Counted from the first letter of the stretch, positions 15,741 through 24,706 are shown. The stretch: DNA of 29,346 nucleotides from CAZJGG01 sp964545475 (GCA_964545475.1 CAZJGG010000040.1:1-29346), one strand, 5' to 3'. Program-made: numbers and translations. The notes: generated by a model from the letters alone, not told the origin.

Positions 15741-16130
15741 TTATTTGTATGTAACCAAGTTTATGTAGTTACGCATAACTCCGTAGTATTCACCTTCTTT
15801 AAAGGCTTCATAAATAACAGAATTTTCAAACCAAATGCCAAAGGGCACAAGGAGAAGCCAGATTATTAATGGGGCAATACCGAAAAAGCCGGTAATAAAG
15901 AGTAGAGCACCGAAAATAATTAGGGAAATTGCAGTTTTAAAAATAATTTTTAAGCCGGAAATAGCTTTTGATTGGAATAGAATGCCTGATAAAATACCGC
16001 TTATTCCGCCGATTAGAAGCATTACTGGGTTTGTGCCACCCCCGGCTACAACGTGCCATAGGCTTTCCACAACGTAGTAAAATGCCCCTGTAATAAACCA
16101 AAGAGCAACAATTTGTCTCCATTTTTTCAT
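15741..16130 (-). CDS. Small membrane protein of unknown function
   Basis: A 129-residue hydrophobic protein with about four predicted membrane helices: residues about 5-27, 35-52, 60-82 and 84-102. A glycine-rich turn (VAGGGTNP) lies between the first two helices, and the C-terminal tail is short, charged and aromatic. I do not recognise the family. The ATG follows AGAGGGA by 6 bases on the minus strand, and a second SD-like AAGGAGG sits further upstream with no open frame behind it. An 18-bp palindrome TGCCAC-6-GTGGCA (16181-16198) lies about 50 bases upstream and could be an operator. It appears to be transcribed alone; no terminator is obvious. Confidence 0.75.
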   Translation of the reverse strand: MKKWRQIVALWFITGAFYYVVESLWHVVAGGGTNPVMLLIGGISGILSGILFQSKAISGLKIIFKTAISLIIFGALLFITGFFGIAPLIIWLLLVPFGIWFENSVIYEAFKEGEYYGVMRNYINLVTYK

Positions 16131-16180
16131 TAAAATCCCTCTTTCTTTGAGCCTCCTTATGTGTTCATGATTTTGTCTTA

Positions 16181-16198
16181 TGCCACAATGCCGTGGCA
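16181..16198. repeat. Short palindrome upstream of the small membrane protein gene
   Basis: TGCCAC and GTGGCA are exact complements separated by six bases. It lies between the AAGGAGG-like site and the upstream spacer. It could be an operator or an mRNA hairpin; six base pairs is short. Confidence 0.35.
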
Positions 16199-16229
16199 GA
16201 AGTTCTAAAAGCTGTTTTATTTTTACATA

Positions 16230-16310
16230 AGGATAGGCAATCTTTATTTTCTATTATAAATACTATGAAAGAGGAAATAATTTATAACTATAAAGTTAAA
16301 TGCCTATCTT
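16230..16310. repeat. Spaced inverted repeat in the 16131-16409 spacer
   Basis: AGGATAGGCA (16230-16239) pairs with TGCCTATCTT (16301-16310) over 10 bp with one G-U pair, across 61 AT-rich bases. It could be the closing stem of a leader structure or the ends of a tiny relic element. Nothing else coding is seen in the spacer. Confidence 0.3.
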
Positions 16311-16368
16311 TAATTAGTTTTTAGAATCTTGAAGCTTCACTAATTTTAAAACAATATGGCAAATAAAG

Positions 16369-16398
16369 AGCCCGATGCAAAAAAATCTGCATCGGGCT
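16369..16398 (-). terminator. Terminator of the nox-PHP phosphatase operon
   Basis: AGCCCGATGC (16369-16378) and its exact complement GCATCGGGCT (16389-16398) form a 10-bp GC-rich stem 12 bases past the stop codon. On the minus strand the following bases CTTTATTT are only moderately T-rich. Confidence 0.75.
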
Positions 16399-16409
16399 TA
16401 ATTGGTAGC

Positions 16410-17201
16410 TTATAATTTAATAGGATAAGCTGTTCTATTGAGAAAATAACAGTAGCTATTAAAGCCAATATCCTTTAAAATTTCGGATATTTTTCCGAAA
16501 TTTTTACCAATGGCGCCAAGGGTGTGGCCGTCTGAACCTATTGTCAGCTTTTCTCCTCCAAGTTGCTTGTATCGCCTAAAGAGTTCTATATCCGGCATTG
16601 ATAAGTCCTGGTCAAAGCTTCTGGCGTTAACTTCAAGTGCCCTATCTCTTTTAATTAGGTTTAAGAATATTTCATCAATAATGTCTTTAAAGTCCCAAAT
16701 GTTAACGGGTCTTATAGGTAATATATATCTAAGAGGGTAAGTAATATGAGCCAATGAGTCAAAGTCTTCTTGCAAAACGCAATTAAGCATATCGTCAAAA
16801 TAAAAGTTCATAAGCTTATTTATATCTGCTTCTTTATAATTTATAAAATAAACGTCCCCCATAATTCCTGCATCATGTATGGACAAAAGCAGATAATCCG
16901 GATTCAGCTTGCTTATTGCCAACTCTTTTTGTTCTTTGTTGTTAAGCGGCTGACCTAATTCAACACCAGAAGATAAAATAAGTTTGCCTTCGTATTTTTC
17001 TTTAAGGCTTTTTGTTTGTTTAACGGAAGCTTCGACGTTTTCAAGTTGTTCATAAAAATTTGGATAGCCCACATCTAAATGGTCTGTAACGGAAACGCCT
17101 ATCATTGTCTTGTTTTTGCAATGCTCAAAAATGTCTGTAAGTAATGTTTCCGAATCTGGGCTATAACTTGAATGAACGTGGCTGTCAAAATATGGAATCA
17201 T
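16410..17201 (-). CDS. PHP-domain phosphoesterase, HisJ/HisK histidinol-phosphatase-like
   Basis: A 263-residue metal-dependent phosphoesterase of the PHP family. The metal-binding motifs appear in order: DSHVHSSYSPD at residues 6-16 (H-x-H), VTDH near 39, SGVELGQ near 79, SIHD near 107, AHITYP near 154, and SDGH near 224. The ending LNRTAYPIKL resembles HisK-type histidinol phosphatases, which catalyse the next-to-last stage of histidine synthesis, but no other his gene is nearby, so the substrate is not certain. The start ATG follows GGGGAT. It lies 21 bases downstream of nox on the same strand and is followed by a terminator, so it is the second gene of a two-gene operon. Confidence 0.85.
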   Translation of the reverse strand: MIPYFDSHVHSSYSPDSETLLTDIFEHCKNKTMIGVSVTDHLDVGYPNFYEQLENVEASVKQTKSLKEKYEGKLILSSGVELGQPLNNKEQKELAISKLNPDYLLLSIHDAGIMGDVYFINYKEADINKLMNFYFDDMLNCVLQEDFDSLAHITYPLRYILPIRPVNIWDFKDIIDEIFLNLIKRDRALEVNARSFDQDLSMPDIELFRRYKQLGGEKLTIGSDGHTLGAIGKNFGKISEILKDIGFNSYCYFLNRTAYPIKL

Positions 17202-17222
17202 ACTAAATATCCCCTAAAATTT

Positions 17223-18557
17223 TTATTTTGCGCTAATTGCTGCCATAGTAAAATAATTGTACGGCTTGTTAAAATGTGGCAAGAAGAAAATATCCAAAAG
17301 TTTTAACTTATCTATTGTAACTTTTTCTTGAATTGCAAGAGAAAACATGTGGATAGCCATGGATACATCATGCATAGATGCAATTTGCGTGCCTAAAACT
17401 ACACGGCTCTTAGTATCATAAACAATTCTTATTTTTACTTTTGCATTTTCTGTTTCAATGAATTCTGGCTTTTGGAAATCTTCAAAGTCAACACATGTTG
17501 CATCAATACCCAAAGCCTTTGCTTTATTCATTGTTATACCTGTTGAAACCATTTTAAAGTCGTAAATGCAAATGCCGTTAGAGCCCTGAACACCATTGCT
17601 TTCAAGAGGAGTTCCCGTAACGTTGTAGGCCGCCACAATGCCGCTTCTTACAGCGTTTGTTGCAAGAGCAATATAATTAATGGAATCAATGGAGTTATCG
17701 TAAACAGTTGCACAGTCGCCGATTGCATAAACGTCTTTGATACTTGTTTCTTGTTTTTTGTTTACAAGGTAAGCACCGTTTTTGTAAAGTTCAAGGTTTT
17801 CTTTGCCAAGGTCGTTGTTAGGCTTAAATCCAATGCACATAATAACCATATCTGCTTTATATTCGCCTTTATCAGTAACAACTGATTCAACTTTATCTGT
17901 TCCCTTAATTTCTTTAACGGATTCTCCAAGGGCAAGTTTTATGCCGTTTTTAGCAAGATTTTCGTTCATATCTTTAGTAAAACTGTCGTCATAATAACTT
18001 GCAAGACATGCAGTCGCAACATCAACTAAAGTAACATTCTTGTTAAGCCTTTGGAAAGCTTCGGCAAGCTCTACACCAATGTAGCCCGCACCGACTACAA
18101 CAATGTTTTGAATGCTTTTATCTTCCAGCTTGTTAATAACTTCTTCAGCATCTTGGTAAAGCTTAACCTGCTGAACGTTTTTAAGGTCTTTCCCCGGAAT
18201 ATTAGGAATTACAGGAACAGAACCGGTTGCTAAGACAATCTTGTCAAAATTGTCGCAAATTTCTTCGCCACTTTTAAGTTTAACATAAATTTGCTTTTTG
18301 TCAAAGTCTATTTTTTGAACATTTGCTTCCATGTTAATTTTTGCTCCGGCTTCTTCTAGCTTTTCTTTGCTAGAATAAAATAAGCCTTCGGAAGATTTAA
18401 TTTGTTTGCCAATCCACAAGGCCATACCACAGCCTAAAAAACTTATATTAGAATTACGGTCATACACTGTCACTTCTGCCTTTGGGTTAGCTTGCAAAAT
18501 AGTATTTATACAAGCTGTTCCTGCGTGGTTTGCACCTACTACAACTATTTTACTCAT
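17223..18557 (-). CDS. nox: NADH oxidase (FAD- and Cys-dependent)
   Basis: A 444-residue flavoprotein of the pyridine nucleotide-disulfide oxidoreductase group, closest in look to water-forming NADH oxidase (and CoA-disulfide reductase relatives). It probably detoxifies oxygen by reducing it with NADH in an anaerobe. The FAD loop is VVVGANHAG with His11. The single redox Cys43 is in SFLGCGMALWIG. The NADH loop is VVVGAGYIGVELAEAF, and the second FAD contact is VYAIGDCATV. The C-terminal dimerisation domain ends in the family FLPHFNKPYNYF pattern. AGGAGGAAG lies before the ATG, and an upstream promoter is seen. CoA-disulfide reductase cannot be fully excluded from sequence. Confidence 0.9.
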   Translation of the reverse strand: MSKIVVVGANHAGTACINTILQANPKAEVTVYDRNSNISFLGCGMALWIGKQIKSSEGLFYSSKEKLEEAGAKINMEANVQKIDFDKKQIYVKLKSGEEICDNFDKIVLATGSVPVIPNIPGKDLKNVQQVKLYQDAEEVINKLEDKSIQNIVVVGAGYIGVELAEAFQRLNKNVTLVDVATACLASYYDDSFTKDMNENLAKNGIKLALGESVKEIKGTDKVESVVTDKGEYKADMVIMCIGFKPNNDLGKENLELYKNGAYLVNKKQETSIKDVYAIGDCATVYDNSIDSINYIALATNAVRSGIVAAYNVTGTPLESNGVQGSNGICIYDFKMVSTGITMNKAKALGIDATCVDFEDFQKPEFIETENAKVKIRIVYDTKSRVVLGTQIASMHDVSMAIHMFSLAIQEKVTIDKLKLLDIFFLPHFNKPYNYFTMAAISAK

Positions 18558-18589
18558 AATTCTTCCTCCTAATTTATAATATTTATTAT

Positions 18590-18618
18590 ATAATAGTATA
18601 TATTGGTAAAGATTGCAA
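18590..18618 (-). promoter_or_regulatory. Promoter of the nox operon
   Basis: On the minus strand TTGCAA (18618-18613), a 17-bp spacer, and TATTAT (18595-18590), about 33 bases upstream of the nox start codon. The divergent spacer 18558-18847 also carries the promoters of the c-di-AMP operon. Confidence 0.6.
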
Positions 18619-18756
18619 TGGTTTTTTGTAAATAATTAAATAATATTTTGTAAAAAAATATGAAATATTGGTTGAGAAAAGTTATCAGCAGCATGGTGGT
18701 CTATTGCTATCGTTTAATATTTTTACATTATTTATTCATTTTTTACCTAAGATTTC

Positions 18757-18821
18757 TTGCAAAGCAAATTAACTTCATGTTATAATCATTACTGATATAG
18801 CTATTTGAAAATTGTTATAAT
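18757..18821 (+). promoter_or_regulatory. Two extended -10 promoters of the cdaA operon
   Basis: P1: TTGCAA (18757-18762), 18-bp spacer, TATAAT (18781-18786) preceded by TGT at 18778-18780. P2: TATAAT (18816-18821) preceded by TGT at 18813-18815, with no convincing -35. The two share the same TGTTATAAT core 35 bp apart. Either would transcribe the small membrane protein at 18848 and the genes after it. Confidence 0.6.
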
Positions 18822-18847
18822 AAAAATATACGTGGGAGTGAATCTGG

Positions 18848-19255
18848 GTGAAAGATGAAAAATCTATTATTTTAATGACTAAATTTGCTCTTTATGATAA
18901 AAACCAGGGTGCATCCGATAGAAAAAAGTGCAGTTTTTATGCAACGGATTACGTATATTATAAAAATAGGTGGACCAGGCTTTTTGCGGTTTTTGGCTGT
19001 GTAATCGTATTAATCTTTTATTGGATGCATAAAATAGTCGTTGAATCGGTTGATATATTAGCCTTGGATTTAAAGCAAGTTATAATGGAAGCATTAATTT
19101 TTATAGGTATTGTATTGGTAATTTATACGGCAATCGGTTCTGTAAAAGCGTTAATTGAACACGCCGAAGCTAACAGAAGACTTAAAAACTATTTTGTTCT
19201 TTTAAACAGACTAGATAACTTAAAAGGCGCTCTTAATGAAAAGAAAAGAAAATAG
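18848..19255 (+). CDS. Small membrane protein, first gene of the cdaA operon
   Basis: A 135-residue protein not matched to a family. It has an N-terminal soluble part of about 45 residues, two membrane helices at about 47-63 and 76-100, and a basic C-terminal helix ending in GALNEKKRK. The start is GTG with GGGAG 10-14 bases upstream; the ATG a few codons later is in another frame. With another membrane protein between it and cdaA and only short spacers, it may belong functionally with cyclic-di-AMP or cell-envelope control, but that is inference from location only. Confidence 0.7.
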   Translation: MKDEKSIILMTKFALYDKNQGASDRKKCSFYATDYVYYKNRWTRLFAVFGCVIVLIFYWMHKIVVESVDILALDLKQVIMEALIFIGIVLVIYTAIGSVKALIEHAEANRRLKNYFVLLNRLDNLKGALNEKKRK

Positions 19256-19285
19256 TTGTCTTCTTTAAAAAGAAGAACAAATGAA

Positions 19286-19307
19286 AAGCGCATCTGAAAA
19301 GTGCGTT
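19286..19307 (+). repeat. Hairpin directly before the ribosome site of the second operon gene
   Basis: AAGCGCAT and AGTGCGTT pair (with G-U) around CTGAAA, ending three bases before GGGAGG. It has a T-run of only three, so it is more likely an mRNA structure affecting translation than a terminator. Confidence 0.3.
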
Positions 19308-19325
19308 TAGGGAGGCTTTGCGTGT

Positions 19326-20411
19326 ATGGAGCAGGTTCTGCAAATACGTGAAATGTTCATATATTTTTTAAAAAAATATGAGACTGTAATTCTTTTTGTG
19401 CTTAAATTTTTTATTGGTTTGTTTATTTTTGGGCTAATATTTGCAATCGGTCATCCGATGCCACAACTTGCTCCTTTTTTTAGTCCTCCTTTTGGGCTTC
19501 CGCTTCTTTTGCTCATGGGAGTTTTATTTGCCGTTTGCCCGGTTAGCGTTTCGTATTGGTTAATTATTTTGAGTATAGCGGTGCAAACTTCTTCTGCAGT
19601 TGGGATTGCTGCTCTTGTTTTTTTATTTTTAATTTGCGTTATGTTTTTTTATGTGAGGCTTGCCCCAAAAGAAAGTGCTTTAATACTTGCTGTTTATTTC
19701 GGGTTTTATTTTAAAATACCATATATTGTGCCTCTTTTGGCTGGGCTTTATTTTGGAATTACAAGCATAATACCAGTAGCAATAGGCGTATTTGCATGGC
19801 AGTTTACGCCTGCTGTTAGCGAGATTTTAAAGCAGGAAAGCGGAGCGGAAGTAGACATTTTAGAGCTTCCATCAATGTTTTCTACCGTTTATTTATCGGT
19901 GCTTGATAGCATTAGCGGCAAAGAGGGTTGGATTTTTACTGCTTTTATCTTTGCCATGGTTATTCTTATAGTTTTTGCAATTTCCAAAACTACGTTGGAC
20001 TACGCAAAGGAAATTGCAGTGGGTGTTGGAGCAGTTATTTTAATAATAAGCTTTATTGTAGTTGCTATTGTGGCTGATATTGATGTCTCTATATTATCTG
20101 TAATATTTTTTACAATAATTTCGGCAATAATTGTTTTGGTAGTACGCTTTTTTGATGTTGTGCTGGACTATTCTAGGGCAGAAACAGTTCAGTTTGAAGA
20201 TGAAAATAATTACTATACAGTAAAAGTAGTTCCTAAAATATTTTTGACCAAAAGAAAAAGCGTTGTTAAAAAAGTTAGCTCCGCATATGATAAATATGAA
20301 AAGGAAAATTTAGTATACGGCGATGACGATAGCGTGCAAGGTTATGATGAATACGCCGATTATGATGAATACGACGGCTATTATGATAGGGACGGATATG
20401 GCAAGGAATAG
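19326..20411 (+). CDS. Polytopic membrane protein with acidic, Tyr-rich tail
   Basis: A 361-residue protein with about eight to nine predicted membrane helices between residues 15 and 280, followed by a cytoplasmic domain. The tail (last 35 residues) is built from D, Y, E and G in a loose YDEYADYDEYDGYYD pattern. No catalytic motif is recognised. ATG 19326 follows GGGAGG. It lies between a small membrane protein and cdaA in the same orientation, with 52 bases before cdaA, so it is likely co-transcribed. I know of no assigned function. A role in c-di-AMP control or in envelope processes is possible from context only. Confidence 0.75.
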   Translation: MEQVLQIREMFIYFLKKYETVILFVLKFFIGLFIFGLIFAIGHPMPQLAPFFSPPFGLPLLLLMGVLFAVCPVSVSYWLIILSIAVQTSSAVGIAALVFLFLICVMFFYVRLAPKESALILAVYFGFYFKIPYIVPLLAGLYFGITSIIPVAIGVFAWQFTPAVSEILKQESGAEVDILELPSMFSTVYLSVLDSISGKEGWIFTAFIFAMVILIVFAISKTTLDYAKEIAVGVGAVILIISFIVVAIVADIDVSILSVIFFTIISAIIVLVVRFFDVVLDYSRAETVQFEDENNYYTVKVVPKIFLTKRKSVVKKVSSAYDKYEKENLVYGDDDSVQGYDEYADYDEYDGYYDRDGYGKE

Positions 20412-20463
20412 AGTATATTAATTATTTTTTAAAGGGCGCAGCATAAAAAAAGCGGGTGACGAA

Positions 20464-21312
20464 TTGTTAGATAATGTTATAAATATTTTATCGGATTTAG
20501 GCATTTACAGCAGAAGCATTTCCGGTTTCGGAATAAATGACATTGTAGACATACTTATTATCGCCTATATTATTTATAAGCTTATGATTTGGGTTAAAGA
20601 AACACGGGCTTGGTCTTTGTTAAAGGGCTTTTTGGTTATATTCGCAATTAGCGTTGCTTCTTATGTATGTAAATTGTATACAGTAAGTTGGATTATAAAC
20701 AATACGTTTAATGTTGGGTTAATTGCTCTTATAGTAATTTTTCAGCCAGAGCTTAGAAAGGCTCTTGAACAAATTGGAAAGGGCAAATTTATTTCGACAA
20801 TAACTCTTAGCAATCAATATTCTGAAAAAATATCTGTCAAAACAAAGGAAGAGATAATTCGTGCGGTTTTAACCATGTCTAAAGAAAAGACCGGTGCGTT
20901 ACTTCTTATAGAACAGCAGATATCCTTAGAAGATTATGAATCCACAGGGCTTAAAATAGACGCAAATGTTACATCACAGCTTTTAATGAACATATTCGAG
21001 GATAAAACACCTCTACATGACGGCGCCGTTGTTATTAAAAACGACAGAATTGCCGCAGCTATGTGTATTTTGCCTCTCACTCAAGTTGACATTGACAAAG
21101 AGCTTGGAACAAGGCATAGAGCCGCTCTTGGTGTAAGCGAGGTAACCGACGCAATAGTTATTGTTGTATCCGAAGAAACTGGAGATTACTCAATTGCATA
21201 TAATTCAGAGCTTAACCGCAAGTTATCCGAAAGTGATTTGCGGGAATTTTTGTCGGTTAATTCAGACGAAGAGAAAAAATGGCAATCGCCCATTTGGAAA
21301 GGACGTTCATAA
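20464..21312 (+). CDS. cdaA: CdaA, membrane-bound diadenylate cyclase
   Basis: It makes cyclic di-AMP from two ATP at the membrane, a messenger controlling potassium and osmolyte transport in Firmicutes. The 282 residues have three N-terminal membrane helices (about 24-100) and then the DAC (DisA_N) domain. The catalytic motifs HDGAVVIKND at about 185 and GTRHRAALG at about 216 are intact, as is the VSEETGDYSIAY strand. The TTG start follows GGGTGA. The stop TAA overlaps the ATG of cdaR by one base (TAATG), so expression is coupled. The usual third partner glmM does not follow. Confidence 0.95.
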   Translation: MLDNVINILSDLGIYSRSISGFGINDIVDILIIAYIIYKLMIWVKETRAWSLLKGFLVIFAISVASYVCKLYTVSWIINNTFNVGLIALIVIFQPELRKALEQIGKGKFISTITLSNQYSEKISVKTKEEIIRAVLTMSKEKTGALLLIEQQISLEDYESTGLKIDANVTSQLLMNIFEDKTPLHDGAVVIKNDRIAAAMCILPLTQVDIDKELGTRHRAALGVSEVTDAIVIVVSEETGDYSIAYNSELNRKLSESDLREFLSVNSDEEKKWQSPIWKGRS

Positions 21313-22691
21313 TGATAAAAAAGTTATATATTATGATAACAAGCAATGTTTTTTGGAAGCTTTTGTCCTTGGCTGTTGCTATAACTTTATGGTTTATTGT
21401 TAAAAGCATTAATGACCCCATAACGCCAGACAGAATTTCAGTGCCTTTACAGGTTTTAAACAAAGCTTCTCTTGAAAATAAAAATTATATTCTTCAAAAT
21501 GAGCTTGCTCTAAATAACCAGCTTATTACGTTCCGAGTTAGGGCAAGCGCCAGCGCAATAACAGAGCTTAAGCAAAGCCAAAGCAATTTGAAAGCGTTTA
21601 TAGATTTAAAAGCATTGGAACTTTCCAAAGACTATATACCTGGAGAAAAAATAGAGTTATACGTTAAATACGAGCTTCCCCAAAATATAGACGAATCTCT
21701 ATTTAAGGAAATTTCAATATTTCCCCAAACTGTTGACGTTGTTCTGGACGAAATTGTGGAAAAGGATTTTTCAATAACTGTAGATAAAATAGGGGACGGC
21801 AAAGCAGGTTATGTTTCGCTTTTGGCAGCTGTAGAGCCGGAAACTGTAACTTTGAAAGGTCCAAAATCCAAAATAGATACAATTGAGGCGGTTCATGTAT
21901 CTGTAGATTTAAGAGAAGCAACAAAAGATGTTTCTATTACAAGAGAGTTGCAAATTATTGATACAAATGGAGACGATATTACACAATATATTGAATTAAG
22001 TGCCCAGGCTGTAAAGGTTAATGTGCCTGTAGACAAATATCAGAAAATAAGCATTCAGCCTCCAGTTTTAGCAGGGAATGTTGCAGAGGGCTTCCGCTTT
22101 GACAGAGCAGATTATGAACCGAAATCGGTTGAGGTTGTTGGCAACGAGGAAGAAATTAAAGCAATGAAGTCTATAGAGCTTCCGGCAGTAAATATTTCCA
22201 ACAGAGTTGAAAGTTTTACTACAACAGTTGATTTACGACCGTATTTCTCAAATTCAAATTTGGCAATAAGAAACGGTACTCCTCATGAGGTTAAAATTAG
22301 TGTTAATATTTCTAAAGAAGCTGTTAAGGAAATTCAGATTCCTATTGAATCCATTTCAATAGAAGGTATGAGTCGTTCATTCCTTTTACCAGATGGTAAC
22401 GTTATTCTTGTTGTAAAAGGGCAAAAAAGCGCAGTAGAATCACTAACGGTTGATGACTTATCGCCGTATATAAACCTTGCAGGGCTTGATGCTGGTAAAC
22501 ACGATGTTGAAGTGGAATTTTTACTTCCGTCGGACGTTATAACAGTTAGTAATAAACCTACAATTTCTGTGGAAATATTAGAGGATGTGCCGACCCCCAC
22601 TGAATTTATAGAAGAGGAAGAGACTATAGAGGACGATGAAGAAAATCAAACAGAGCTAATGCGTTTTAGAATGTATCCTCATTTAAGATAA
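21312..22691 (+). CDS. cdaR: CdaR (YbbR-domain regulator of CdaA)
   Basis: A 459-residue extracytoplasmic protein anchored by one N-terminal helix (about 12-30, NVFWKLLSLAVAITLWFIV). This KxxSL-hydrophobic-W-x-V pattern is the standard YbbR start. About four repeated YbbR domains follow, with recurring strands such as PETVTLKGPKSKID and PKSVEVVGNEEEI. An acidic tail (EEEETIEDDEEN) ends the protein. The frame is open upstream to 21279 but ATG 21312, one base inside the cdaA stop, is chosen because AAAGGA lies before it and the helix begins properly. The family binds and tunes CdaA. It is the last gene of the operon here, with no terminator clearly visible. Confidence 0.92.
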   Translation: MIKKLYIMITSNVFWKLLSLAVAITLWFIVKSINDPITPDRISVPLQVLNKASLENKNYILQNELALNNQLITFRVRASASAITELKQSQSNLKAFIDLKALELSKDYIPGEKIELYVKYELPQNIDESLFKEISIFPQTVDVVLDEIVEKDFSITVDKIGDGKAGYVSLLAAVEPETVTLKGPKSKIDTIEAVHVSVDLREATKDVSITRELQIIDTNGDDITQYIELSAQAVKVNVPVDKYQKISIQPPVLAGNVAEGFRFDRADYEPKSVEVVGNEEEIKAMKSIELPAVNISNRVESFTTTVDLRPYFSNSNLAIRNGTPHEVKISVNISKEAVKEIQIPIESISIEGMSRSFLLPDGNVILVVKGQKSAVESLTVDDLSPYINLAGLDAGKHDVEVEFLLPSDVITVSNKPTISVEILEDVPTPTEFIEEEETIEDDEENQTELMRFRMYPHLR

Positions 22692-22790
22692 ATGTGATTA
22701 CAACAATAAAGAAATTTATTAAAGCTTTACTCATAAATTCCAAATACAAAAATATAATTGTAAAAAAGCATATTTATGTGGAGGAATATT

Positions 22791-23435
22791 ATGAAAAAGA
22801 GATTTGCATTGCTTTCAATTATGCTATTTGTGTTAATATTGTCGGCCTGTGGAGCTTCTAGCGAAGAATCTTCCAAAATTTCACAAACAACATATGAAAA
22901 AATTCAAAAGCGGCTTATTGCCCTTGATTCTTACAAAAGTGAAGCCACGGTAACTTATAAGTCCAATAAAGGCTCTAACACATATGATACGCTGCATCAA
23001 TGCAAAATGGACGGAAAATACAGAATTGAAGTAACTGCCCCAAAAAACGTCGCAGGTAACATCACGTTGTCCGACGGTAAGTTAATCAGCCAGTTTAATC
23101 CAAAAATTGAGGGTAAGGTTTCAATTGGTGTTAAGGAAAATCCTGAAAGAAGTGAAATATTTTTAACTAGTTTTGTTAAAAACTATTTGGCATCCCAAGA
23201 GGTTTCTGTCAGTGTAGGCAATTTCGGAGAGGGCAAATGTACAATACTTGAAGCGAAAGTGCCGGGTAACCACCCTTATTTGGCAACGGAAAAGCTTTGG
23301 GTAGATAATAAAACATTAAACCCAGTTAAATTAATTGTTTATGACCCGGATAGCTCTGAAAGAATTATTGTTAATTTTAAAACTTTTGAGTATAACGTAG
23401 TTCTTGACGACAGTGTTTTTGCTGCTCCATATTAA
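22791..23435 (+). CDS. GerS/YdcC-like lipoprotein
   Basis: A 214-residue exported lipoprotein. The signal peptide MKKRFALLSIMLFVLILSAC ends in a lipobox (LSAC, Cys20). The rest has the LolA-like fold of alternating strands. In Bacillus (YdcC) and Clostridioides difficile (GerS), a lipoprotein of this type sits just before alr. GerS is needed for spore-cortex breakdown on germination. The match in size, signal and position supports the same family; direct similarity to GerS is not proven. The ATG at 22791 has GGAGG 6 bases upstream; the frame extends five codons further upstream. A sporulation-sigma promoter is not clear. TATAAT occurs at 22753-22758 without a good -35. Confidence 0.75.
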   Translation: MKKRFALLSIMLFVLILSACGASSEESSKISQTTYEKIQKRLIALDSYKSEATVTYKSNKGSNTYDTLHQCKMDGKYRIEVTAPKNVAGNITLSDGKLISQFNPKIEGKVSIGVKENPERSEIFLTSFVKNYLASQEVSVSVGNFGEGKCTILEAKVPGNHPYLATEKLWVDNKTLNPVKLIVYDPDSSERIIVNFKTFEYNVVLDDSVFAAPY

Positions 23436-23474
23436 TGTACTAACATCCTTTAATATTACAGGAGGAGAAAACTA

Positions 23475-24623
23475 ATGACAAAAGATGAATTCAAAAATTA
23501 CGAAAGATGCTGGGCAGAAATTGACTTATCTGATATTGCCCACAACATGAAGGAGATTAAATCCCATTTAAGCGAAGGTGTATTGGCTATGGCTATTATA
23601 AAAGCCGATGCATATGGGCATGGAGCAATACCTCTTTCTCATGTTCTTTTAAAAAGCGGGGCGGACTGTTTTGGCGTTGCAACGTGTGGAGAGGCTATAG
23701 AGCTTAGAAAAGGCGGCATAGAAGCCCCAATTCTTTTGCTTGCTTATACACCGCCGGGTTGTTTAAAAGACGTAGTTGAAAATGGGCTTACTCAAACAAT
23801 ATTTTCTATAGAAAACGCAAAAGAGCTTGATAAATGCGCCGGGGAACTTAACAAAAAAGCTAAAGTACATTTGAAAATTGATACAGGCATGGGTCGTGTA
23901 GGCTTTTTGCCTGTAGCCGAAAGCGTTGAGGAAATTAAACAAATATGCGGCCTTAAAAATTTAGATGTTGAAGGCATTTTTATGCATTTTGCAAAGTCCG
24001 ACAGTTCAGATTTAAGCTTTACAGTTGAACAAAATGAAAAATTTACCCAATTTATTAAGTTATTAGAAAAAGAGGGGATAAATTTTAAAATTAAACACGC
24101 CTCTAACAGCGGCGGAATAATCGCCGCAAAAGAATATAATTTTAATTTAGTAAGGGCAGGTATAATTTTATACGGCTTGCCGCCGTCCGGCGAGGTTTCC
24201 CTTGATGAATGGAATTTAAAAAGGGCATTAAGCTGGAAAACCCAAATTTCTTATGTAAAAGAAGTTGAAGAGGGTGTATCAGTTGGTTATGGAAGAAACT
24301 TCTTTGCAAAAAGAAAAAGTAAAATTGCCACTTTGCCGATAGGTTATGCAGACGGTTTTTCACGTTCATTAAGTAATAAAGGTAAGGTTTTGGTTTGTGG
24401 GGAATATGCCCCAATTGTTGGAAATGTTTGTATGGATCAATCCATGATTGATGTAACTGACATAAAAGGCGTTAAGCAGGGAGACGAAGTTGTATTAATT
24501 GGCAGCCAAAACGGCAAAAGTATTACAGCTGACGACATGGCTTGCGTTGAAAATACAATTAATTACGAAATAGTTTGTGCTATTTCAAAAAGAGTGCCGA
24601 GAAAATATATAAATAATGTATAA
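23475..24623 (+). CDS. alr: Alanine racemase
   Basis: A PLP enzyme of 382 residues converting L-Ala to D-Ala for the cell wall, or for the spore's alanine germinant balance. Lys43 in AIIKADAYGHG holds PLP. The other catalytic base, Tyr272, is in SVGYGRNF. Also visible are the LKIDTGMGRVGF strand, the SNSGG motif, IGYADGFSR, and VCMDQSMIDVT. AGGAGG is 8 bases before the ATG, 39 bases after the lipoprotein stop, so both are one operon. Confidence 0.96.
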   Translation: MTKDEFKNYERCWAEIDLSDIAHNMKEIKSHLSEGVLAMAIIKADAYGHGAIPLSHVLLKSGADCFGVATCGEAIELRKGGIEAPILLLAYTPPGCLKDVVENGLTQTIFSIENAKELDKCAGELNKKAKVHLKIDTGMGRVGFLPVAESVEEIKQICGLKNLDVEGIFMHFAKSDSSDLSFTVEQNEKFTQFIKLLEKEGINFKIKHASNSGGIIAAKEYNFNLVRAGIILYGLPPSGEVSLDEWNLKRALSWKTQISYVKEVEEGVSVGYGRNFFAKRKSKIATLPIGYADGFSRSLSNKGKVLVCGEYAPIVGNVCMDQSMIDVTDIKGVKQGDEVVLIGSQNGKSITADDMACVENTINYEIVCAISKRVPRKYINNV

Positions 24624-24684
24624 CAAGCCTTTTTAGTGGAAATAATATAACCGCAGATACATATACTGTTTTAGAATAATTTTT

Positions 24685-24706
24685 AATCGTTTAACTTAAA
24701 ACGATT
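24685..24706. promoter_or_regulatory. Inverted repeat (possible operator) before mazF
   Basis: AATCGTTT (24685-24692) and AAACGATT (24699-24706) are exact complements spaced by 6 bases, about 40 bases before the mazF GTG. There is no T-tract, so it is not a terminator. A protein-binding site is the simplest reading. A good promoter around it is not evident. Confidence 0.4.

Noticed and set aside
15669..15869. A plus-strand open frame after tRNA-Thr(CGT)
   Set aside because: It overlaps the antisense of the small membrane protein gene, has no ribosome site and covers the tRNA promoter region.
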